Shown: positions 6,801 to 12,078 of the stretch, one piece after another
Numbering within the stretch: position 1 is the first letter of the stretch
Layout: each line of letters opens with the position of its first letter
Assembly (NCBI GenBank): GCA_947176455.1
Contig: CAMWQQ010000027.1
Coordinates: 1 to 12,078 of the forward strand
DNA from: an uncultured Odoribacter sp.
Lineage (GTDB): Bacteria > Bacteroidota > Bacteroidia > Bacteroidales > Marinifilaceae
Reading direction: 5' to 3'
DNA length: 12,078 bases
The notes under the pieces: generated by a model
What the model saw: only the letters and a program-made list of their open reading frames with translations
The model's database searches: none
What the model was told of the DNA's origin: nothing
Program-made: the position numbers and the translations under genes

Positions 6801-9800
6801 CGAAACGTATTGTGGCGATAAGTTAAAGGATACGTTGTATATAGAGTTGATTCACCTGAAAATTCATGGCTACAAGGATACCATCTGTAGTAACGAGGAG
6901 GGATATCCATTGTGGAACAAAGTGCAGTGGTCTCATGCAGATCTTTCTACTGTCCGGTGGAAAATCCTCTGGCCTTCGGTGGCTCCTGGCACCTTGACTG
7001 CGGAGATTGGTTCGGAAGTGAAATACAAGCCGGGGGACGGGACCGATTCCGTCCGCATTTGGTTTGAGGCGAACTTGGAGGATGTTCCTGACGAACGAAT
7101 GAGAGATACCATCGTGTTGAAGATTAACCCTGCACCGGTGGCGAAATTTAACCAGGATACACTTTGGGCTTGCGATAAGAAAATAATCTTGAAGAATATT
7201 AAAGAGGACTATCTGCATCAGGCGTTTGTAACAAAGATAAAAAGGAAAGACTATTTTAATGCTCAAAAAGTGGCTGGAAGATGGTCTGGAACTGAAGGCG
7301 ATTATACTTTTGAGGGAGAAAATTTGGACAACAAGGACAACGATTTGTTCCAGAAGGTGATTTACGAGGCAGTGGGACTGCCTGGTTGTAAGGCAGTAGA
7401 GATTCCTGTGGTGCTGGCACAGCCGGTGCCGGCAAAGGTGACCTTTAAGCGGGCATACGAAGAAATGTGTGCCGGCGAAAGCTTGAAGCTGGATACGCTG
7501 TACACCCTGACTGGGGAAGACCGTTTTATCCAATACAAATGGTTGTTGACTGAGGACCAGTTGGGACGTTTTGAGGACGGTCGTTATACGGCAACTTTTC
7601 CGGAAGATAGGCTTCAGGAATTGGTTTTGAAGACTAGCAAAGAATACACCTGTTATAACGGCAACCCTTCTGGAACGACGCTGGAGCATACTTCTGCCAG
7701 ACTACCATTGACGGTGCACCGCCAGCCGGATTTCAGAGTAGAGCGTAAATTTGATACCTTGTGTCAGGGAGTGGACAAGATTACCATAATGCGGAATTGG
7801 GTGAAAGTGACAGAGGGACTTTATCCGGATTATCAGGACTCGGTACGGGTGAACGGTATCCGCTTGTTGAACGACGGTATCCGTGATTATCAGTTGAGCG
7901 TGGGGGAGGATGAGGTGCAAAAACTGGTGGTGACCGTCTCGCAGGGGCGTTGCACCCATTGGGCGGAGCAGAGCGATACCATATCCGTGTACCGTCTGCC
8001 GAAGATGTCTGACGGTAATTTTTCCGTAGGATCTGTCTGCGGGAAAGGGGGAACGGGAGAGATTGACCGTTCGCAACTTTTTGTTCATGAATTAGCGAAG
8101 TCGCAGTATTGGTGGGCTGATGGGGGAACACTCACGAATGACAACCATACTTTTGTTGCGAACAATGACGTGTCGAATGCGACGGTCCACCTGACGGTGA
8201 CCCCACCGCACGGCTGTGATCCAGAGACATACGATGCTCCTGTGATAGTCGGTAGGCAACCCAAGCTGGATAAACGTAGTGATATCGTATGTCGTGTCGC
8301 AGGGCACACGCATCAGCTCCTTGCGACAGTGACGAATCCGACGGTGAAGGTGCAACAGATTGCTTGGTACCGCGTTGGAGAGCCTGATGCACCTTTTGCA
8401 ACGACCAATGCGACACAGACGGAATGCCCGCTTACGTTGACGGAAGCAGACATACAGCAGGAGAAACTGGAGATAGAGGCTCGTATCTCAAGCAACGGAG
8501 CTTGTTCGGGAGAGTTCCGAGATACGATTCAGATTAGTTGGCAGGAACCGCCGACGCTTACGATAGGAGATTCGCCGGCAACGGTTTGCCAGACGAATGC
8601 CGAAGGGATTAACCTGGCGGAGAAAGTACAGGCGCTTTACTATAACGAGGTGACGTGGAATTTGCAGAACGGAAGTGCAGGTTCATTGGTGGAGGAAAGC
8701 GTGTTCAAGCCGAAAGAGGATTTTAGTGGAACGGCAAACATTCAGGTGACAGCTTTTGGCTTTCATGGTTGCCCTGAAGAAAGCAAGACGATACAGGTGG
8801 AGGTCCTGCCTGCTCCGGAGTCCGGAATCACGGTGGAGGGAGAAAGCTGTACCCGAAGACAGGTCGAGTTGAAACCTACCACTACTCCTGCTCAGATTTT
8901 GAGCTACGATTGGGATTTCGGAGATGGCTCGCAGCAGGGTGGCACGGCAGGAACGGTCAACCACTCCTATGACGATGCGAAAACCTATACAGTGACCCTG
9001 ACGGCGAATTTTACTAACGGTTGTACCCGGGTGGAGGAAAAGGAATGGCTTGTTAATCCCACGCCGCAGGCAATCTTCGACTTGCCGAAAGAGTTGCCGA
9101 TAAACAAACTGGTGAGTTGGACCAGCACCTCCCTGCCGGAGACGGTATCCTGCCGGTGGAGCGTGGACGGTCGGAGCTTTTCGACTCCGACAGTGAATTA
9201 TACGTTTACTACGCCGGGCAAGCAAGACGTGATACTGATTGTCACCGCTACGGAGGGTTGTACGGATACCTTGCCGAAGTCTACGGAAGTGTTGGAGAGT
9301 CCGGTGCCGAATTTTACAGTGACGCTGGATGAGTGTACGGGCGAAGTGGCCATCACGAACAAATCCACTCGGGCAAATGCGACTCCCTCTTGGGATTTCG
9401 GAAACGGTTCATCTGTTTCCCACGATTGGGATCCCCAACCGCTGACTTATACGCCGATATTCAAGGATACGACTTACACGATTCGTCTGACCTTGGTCAA
9501 TGTGTCGGATTCCGTGGATTTCACGCAGAAAGTCAAAGTCATTTCCGATTTGAAGCCCGATTTTGAAATCAGAGAGCCTGATCCTTGCAACAAGACTTCT
9601 AAGAAAATTGAGATAACGACCCGGGGAAAGGCGGAAAAAACAACCGTCACATGGGGAGACGGTTCAAAGAAGGAAGAGTGGACATCCGATCAGCTGATAC
9701 GTATGCTTTCTCACATTTATGAGGCAAATGAGGGACTTGTATCAAAGAGTTATACGATTACCCTGACGGCGGAGAATAGCTGTCATAAAGGGGCGCCGAT

Positions 9801-11736
9801 TACCAAAAATGTTTCCGTTACACCGGCGGAGGTGACGACTCAATTGTTGCGGGACAATCCGGATCAGCATATCTGTTACGGAGAGGATGTGAATTTCTGG
9901 AACAGGTCGCATGGGTTTATCTCTCGGGGATTTACCTGCGAATGGGATTTCGGCGACGGAACGCCGTTGCAGTCCGATACCGTAGCAACAACGCCGAAGA
10001 TGCATCGTTTTGAAAAACCGGGAACCTATGAGGTGCGTTTGCGGGTCAAAGACGAATGTAATGAACGAGTGGAATCGCTGTCGGTCATCATACACGGAAA
10101 CGATAGTCTGGCTATCGCTTTCGGTAAGGACAAGGATAAATTATGTACGGGAGACAGTGTTCGCATCTGGCTGGATCAAAAAGGGAAAGAGCGTTTCTCC
10201 AATTTGAGCTGGACCCTGCCGGATGAAACGCGTCGATTGAACGAGGATACCATATATTATAAGTTTAAGAATCCTGGAGATAATTGGAAAGTGTTGCTGA
10301 GTGCGGAGGCGGACGGTTGTAAGGAAAGAACGAGGACTTGGACATGTAAGGTGCAACAGACACCGAAAGCGTTGATTGACTTCACTGAACCCGGAGTGGA
10401 AAGCGTGGGCTGTACGCCGTTGAGCATGCCGTTCAAGGCAGCCGGAGGAATAGGGAACATCCGGTATTTCTGGGATTTCGGTGATGGCTCATCTTCGATA
10501 GAACAGACACCGACTCCTCCCAAGGTATTTGAGCGGGAGGGCGACTACAAGGTGAGGTTGAGCATGGAGTCCACCAATGGTTGTATCGGACGGGATTCGC
10601 TGTCCGTTACTGCCCAGATTACGCCCGTTCCGCGCTTTACATTGAGCAGGCGTTTGGTTTGTTCCAGCGAGGGAGATTTTGAAATCACGATGTTCAACCG
10701 TACGGAGGATGCGGAGAATTGCACCTTTGAATGGTACAGGGGGAACGATATGGTGTCCAGGGATAAAGATTCCCTGCATCTGCTTTTTGAACACTTCCAC
10801 GGCAAGGAGAAAATCGCCTTGTGCGCCACCCATGTCGGTTCGCACTGTCCCGCTTGGATGAACGACAGCATTGTGTCTTCCCGACCCTTGAAGGCGAGTT
10901 TGTCAGTGTCTCCGGATACGATATGCGCTGGTATGGAAGTGGTGTTCCGAGATACCTTGTCATTGGCAGGGAGTACCTGTGAATTTTATTTCGATGACGG
11001 CACTTTGGACGACTCGAAAGAGGTGAGCAAGACCTACGAGGAGCCGGGGCGGTATGCTTACCGGTTCGTACAGCGAAATGCCGACGGATGTACGGATACC
11101 CTCCGGGCTTCGATTTTCGTCCATACCTTGCCTGTGCCGGAATTTGAGTGGAAAGAGACCAATTTGCAACCGCATATCGCTAACCTCCGGCCCGGTATTG
11201 CCTTGCCGGAAAAGGGGAATGGTGGCGTTCGTTTTATCAATCATTCCACGCTGACCCCGATGGAGGGAGAGGGTGCGGGCTTGTCTTACTACTGGGATTT
11301 CGGAGACGGTCAGTTTTCCCGGGAGAAGGAGCCGGCTCACCGCTTTGAGAACAATGGCGTCTACGATGTTGTATTGTATGCGATCTCTGAACAGGGGTGT
11401 CGGGACAGCATCTCGTATTTGGTGGATGATATTTCAGCGATTAAGGGGTTGTTTTTTCCCAATGCCATCGTGCCGGCAAGTAGCGACCCCGGTGTGAACC
11501 GCTTCCAGCCCAAGGGCATAGGTTTGCATACCTTTACCCTGAAAGTCTATGGTCCGGACGGTACTTGTGTCTGGCAGACGGACAGGTTGGACGACGGCAG
11601 GCCGGCGGAATACTGGGACGGCACCTACAACGGACGACCGGTTCCCGCAGGGGTGTACAACTGGGAGGCGTCCGCCTTGTTTATCGACGGCACTGTCCAG
11701 AACCACATCAATGGCGCATTGATTGTGATTAGGTAG
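3820..11736 (+). CDS. Giant secreted multi-module PKD/Ig-like protein with type IX sorting domain, 2638 aa
   Basis: A Sec signal peptide (residues 1 to about 24; a basic start, then hydrophobic FWGAFLFMSLA) precedes an export-directed modular protein. Recurring modules each begin with a Pro-rich linker (PxPxF/L) and a conserved Cys. From residue 646 on, these Cys fall at 646, 742, 825, 1023, 1118, 1217, 1315, 1407, 1491, 1590, 1677, 1839, 1923, 2019, 2109, 2198, 2281 and 2369, mostly 83-99 apart. Many modules have a second Cys in a (N/D/H)GC motif near their end. Clear PKD signatures (WDFGDGS or variants) start at 1698, 1858, 1945, 2042, 2218 and 2492, with degenerate ones near 1780, 2131 and 2391. 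Residues 2545-2638 form a CHU_C-type sorting domain. PKD/Ig modules are structural or adhesive; no enzyme motif was seen. The frame is intact. Surface location is inferred; the ligand is unknown. Confidence 0.92.
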   Translation: MYRFLLRACFWGAFLFMSLADVMGQSYTTKTEKIKLDKDTVWIINAAYNLYKQELRLTLDFSEQTPKPTRICWDAKKSLPYENVGTQTMMSHTYSAGRYEVLLEVSGKTYHCMVFNQMLWADFKVNPDPFRYCIEAGGDSLLITMTNFEDNPPGTVYDVVVDGPETIDTVPLCSSNVNWFGPKLDSAWVVFSHPTGVKPCNVYLSLKYTDPEKGIDLEEETNVQRISVYGAPDVKKIFGFNPEDKFEPESNMVYMEVCTETNQDYLNLSEEILQYFQLKLHTPQAVPYYASYKQRQDLEIHYYYSDTIYPGMSDDIGPNGAWKEVTGQESMVSVEQPIAFMTPGYYKMMITAKNLCNEVGGVKIDTLWTDFVEDGSDKRRYFKVYSGSSAKMVCTTPRYCLNAPKAKIRIVDYNVRRGYDAPPSYLFSYRFLQPSPYVNYRWAENDWVITEEIWRGGKIVPKNAARDCGCDSTVIYLELKNIALYGELEIEVERRGFCGSSQNTFMVEVGRNPKIDEMEILRELRQKYGFAATDNVLGAQPHCDTVRYVLPIDSLSKGENTRGFALDSVCWYIRKGLASEETLVYRLGDQTVPVEWLDSLDVITTSRMVSYNVCGPSVLKNFNLFIATRPKVELLRDAVSENDSLCVGLEYPYNWKGTFPKDYTIQLTSTEEVFVNGEKKEGGKAIEVNNGDGFRYESVKQVNEHFVIQNTQMKTCQLDSVWVLETLALPDTLRVRDSVGYCMGSPEFNAVKLFKPGKSDFKWGEWKLNAGTVQKAQLPDLKLTGGVDTLRYKFSRSKGCYVEGKLLLRPRTTPELKLKDEAQYCLPATIVNFRTEQKLVEKISEWNDCNHLIVYEDNIASDKRRYEDSKSGPKDANRSLDKTLNGKKYIYKIENKLVDSLLMGKCRILDTVSLKVSEPKLKVLKGDTLKYPWAKFDFARLKDGFVDTADLVPSSLQWRLVPDNKPCGTGLYGGAYTLTKEDVTKDTLKFEIAAETYCGDKLKDTLYIELIHLKIHGYKDTICSNEEGYPLWNKVQWSHADLSTVRWKILWPSVAPGTLTAEIGSEVKYKPGDGTDSVRIWFEANLEDVPDERMRDTIVLKINPAPVAKFNQDTLWACDKKIILKNIKEDYLHQAFVTKIKRKDYFNAQKVAGRWSGTEGDYTFEGENLDNKDNDLFQKVIYEAVGLPGCKAVEIPVVLAQPVPAKVTFKRAYEEMCAGESLKLDTLYTLTGEDRFIQYKWLLTEDQLGRFEDGRYTATFPEDRLQELVLKTSKEYTCYNGNPSGTTLEHTSARLPLTVHRQPDFRVERKFDTLCQGVDKITIMRNWVKVTEGLYPDYQDSVRVNGIRLLNDGIRDYQLSVGEDEVQKLVVTVSQGRCTHWAEQSDTISVYRLPKMSDGNFSVGSVCGKGGTGEIDRSQLFVHELAKSQYWWADGGTLTNDNHTFVANNDVSNATVHLTVTPPHGCDPETYDAPVIVGRQPKLDKRSDIVCRVAGHTHQLLATVTNPTVKVQQIAWYRVGEPDAPFATTNATQTECPLTLTEADIQQEKLEIEARISSNGACSGEFRDTIQISWQEPPTLTIGDSPATVCQTNAEGINLAEKVQALYYNEVTWNLQNGSAGSLVEESVFKPKEDFSGTANIQVTAFGFHGCPEESKTIQVEVLPAPESGITVEGESCTRRQVELKPTTTPAQILSYDWDFGDGSQQGGTAGTVNHSYDDAKTYTVTLTANFTNGCTRVEEKEWLVNPTPQAIFDLPKELPINKLVSWTSTSLPETVSCRWSVDGRSFSTPTVNYTFTTPGKQDVILIVTATEGCTDTLPKSTEVLESPVPNFTVTLDECTGEVAITNKSTRANATPSWDFGNGSSVSHDWDPQPLTYTPIFKDTTYTIRLTLVNVSDSVDFTQKVKVISDLKPDFEIREPDPCNKTSKKIEITTRGKAEKTTVTWGDGSKKEEWTSDQLIRMLSHIYEANEGLVSKSYTITLTAENSCHKGAPITKNVSVTPAEVTTQLLRDNPDQHICYGEDVNFWNRSHGFISRGFTCEWDFGDGTPLQSDTVATTPKMHRFEKPGTYEVRLRVKDECNERVESLSVIIHGNDSLAIAFGKDKDKLCTGDSVRIWLDQKGKERFSNLSWTLPDETRRLNEDTIYYKFKNPGDNWKVLLSAEADGCKERTRTWTCKVQQTPKALIDFTEPGVESVGCTPLSMPFKAAGGIGNIRYFWDFGDGSSSIEQTPTPPKVFEREGDYKVRLSMESTNGCIGRDSLSVTAQITPVPRFTLSRRLVCSSEGDFEITMFNRTEDAENCTFEWYRGNDMVSRDKDSLHLLFEHFHGKEKIALCATHVGSHCPAWMNDSIVSSRPLKASLSVSPDTICAGMEVVFRDTLSLAGSTCEFYFDDGTLDDSKEVSKTYEEPGRYAYRFVQRNADGCTDTLRASIFVHTLPVPEFEWKETNLQPHIANLRPGIALPEKGNGGVRFINHSTLTPMEGEGAGLSYYWDFGDGQFSREKEPAHRFENNGVYDVVLYAISEQGCRDSISYLVDDISAIKGLFFPNAIVPASSDPGVNRFQPKGIGLHTFTLKVYGPDGTCVWQTDRLDDGRPAEYWDGTYNGRPVPAGVYNWEASALFIDGTVQNHINGALIVIR
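8800..11430 (+). other. PKD-rich region of the giant protein
   Basis: This part encodes about residues 1661-2537 and holds every recognisable PKD signature. WDFGDG-type motifs are encoded at 8911, 9391 (WDFGNGS), 9652 (WGDGS), 9943, 10471 and 11293; degenerate modules lie near 9151, 10210 and 10990. Most end in an (N/D/E/Q)GC segment, twice as GCTDTL (near 9259 and 11089). Five of the WDFG motifs share the identical 11-mer TGGGATTTCGG. PKD folds usually mediate protein or carbohydrate contacts or act as spacers. Confidence 0.85.
11452..11733 (+). other. C-terminal type IX secretion sorting domain (CHU_C / type B-like)
   Basis: Residues 2545-2638 open with FFPNAIVPAS, continue with FTLKVYGPDGTCVWQTD, then YWDGTYNGRPVPAGVYNWEA and finish in ALIVIR at the stop codon. 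The order (PNA opening, strand with IY/VYG, WDG..NG..., P.GVY.W, short hydrophobic end) is that of gliding-motility-associated type B sorting domains. These domains direct Sec-exported proteins across the outer membrane through the type IX system. The usual PNGDGxND acidic loop is replaced by PNAIVPASSDPGVNRF, a variant I associate with gut Bacteroidales. Confidence 0.85.
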
Positions 11737-11745
11737 TTCGTAAAG

Positions 11746-11833
11746 TTCATAAAGTTTATAAAGTTATAAAGTTTGTTGGGTTTGTTTGTAAGATTTATAA
11801 ATCCTCAACTTTAAAAACTTTATAAACTTTGAA
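11746..11833. repeat. Long AT-rich inverted repeat of TAAAGTT units, possible bidirectional terminator
   Basis: The arms 11746-11773 and 11807-11833 are nearly perfect reverse complements over 27-28 nt, with one bulged base and one mismatched position, around a 33-nt loop. The left arm region holds four TAAAGTT copies (11741, 11750, 11759, 11767; 8-9 bp apart). The right side holds AACTTTA or AACTTTG at 11807, 11816 and 11825, plus one outlying copy at 11858. It begins 9 bp after the giant gene's stop codon. The position suggests transcript ending or mRNA 3' protection, but the almost GC-free stem is unlike a standard intrinsic terminator. Confidence 0.6.
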
Positions 11834-11917
11834 TTTTATAAGCCCTTAAAAATTTTCAACTTTATCAATTCTCAGAAAATTTTTTCTTGTTTGTATGAAC
11901 AATATGGAATAAGTTAT

Positions 11918-11925
11918 TAATTTTG
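11918..11925 (+). promoter_or_regulatory. -7 promoter box for the right-edge gene
   Basis: TAATTTTG matches TAnnTTTG and lies 25 bp before the ATG at 11951. A TTTG at 11890-11893 is a -33 candidate, with a 24-bp spacer that is longer than usual. It indicates the next gene can be transcribed independently of the giant gene. Confidence 0.5.
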
Positions 11926-11950
11926 TTCCGAAGTTCCAAATAGTATAATT

Positions 11951-12078
11951 ATGTGTCGAATTATCTTTTTTGTGGGCTGCTTGTTATTCTTATCCCTTGG
12001 TGTTCAAGCGAATAACGTTCGCATTACCAGGAATTTGACAATTGCGGACGCGGAGATTTACGATGACCACGCCAATGT
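11951..12078 (+). CDS. Secreted protein, N-terminus only (truncated by window edge)
   Basis: An ATG opens a frame of 42 codons plus two bases to the right edge with no stop. Residues 1-20 form a clear Sec signal peptide (MCRIIFFVGCLLFLSLGVQA) with cleavage likely after VQA; Cys10 lies inside the hydrophobic core and is not followed by a lipoprotein-type context. The mature protein begins NNVRITRNLTIADAEIYDD. That opening resembles the N-terminal beta domain of secreted Bacteroidota proteins, some of which carry a SUMF1/formylglycine-generating-like domain; this is a memory-based suggestion at low confidence. A TAATTTTG box lies 25 bp upstream. It has the same orientation as the giant gene and may be a functional neighbour exported to the same compartment. 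Confidence 0.7.
   Translation, partial: MCRIIFFVGCLLFLSLGVQANNVRITRNLTIADAEIYDDHAN

Noticed and set aside
4624..7689. Long minus-strand open frames (233 and 288 residues at 4624-5325 and 6823-7689)
   Set aside because: Both are antisense to the continuous giant gene, lack recognisable domains or start signals, and have the mixed composition of shadow frames.
8911..11313. Assembly artefact from collapsed or duplicated PKD repeats
   Set aside because: The shared 11-mers are short and the flanking module sequences are clearly different, so the modules are genuine distinct copies.
11741..11864. CRISPR-like array in the right intergenic region
   Set aside because: The units are only 7 bp and 8-9 bp apart, without uniform spacers, and no cas gene is nearby.

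Overview
The window looks like a Bacteroidota (Bacteroidales) chromosome. Four kinds of evidence agree: five matches to the family's TAnnTTTG -7 promoter box in front of genes, few Shine-Dalgarno sites, a DUF4301-type protein, and a giant PKD/Ig-like protein ending in a gliding-motility-type (CHU_C, type IX secretion type B) sorting domain. The wording of that C-terminal domain recalls gut Bacteroidales with a type IX secretion system, such as Odoribacteraceae. The family-level placement is an inference, not something the sequence proves.

Layout. The minus-strand block at 1-2308 holds, in transcription order, a HigB-type toxin (1985-2308) and HigA-type antitoxin (1668-1979), then a promoter and a two-gene unit: an 86-residue acidic protein (1354-1614) and a DUF4301 protein (1-1312, 3' end outside the window). 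A 176-bp divergent region (2309-2484) carries the toxin-antitoxin promoter, the promoter of a plus-strand AAA/STAND-like ATPase (2485-3639), and five short dyad symmetries. After a 180-bp gap, one gene fills 3820-11736. It encodes a 2638-residue secreted protein with a signal peptide, a long series of Cys-paced modules of about 90 residues that become recognisable PKD domains in the last third, and a C-terminal sorting domain. A 214-bp AT-rich gap follows, with an unusual 27-28 nt inverted repeat built from TAAAGTT units. At the right edge another secreted protein begins (11951, truncated by the window).

How the genes relate. The toxin and antitoxin form one self-regulated module, and the ATPase diverges from it across shared control DNA; a functional link is possible but not shown. 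The giant protein should cross the inner membrane by Sec and the outer membrane by the type IX system, ending at the cell surface or in the medium, where its modules would form a long rod or adhesin-like stalk. The downstream secreted protein has its own promoter candidate but may belong to the same locus. No tRNA, rRNA, CRISPR array, transposase or phage gene was seen.
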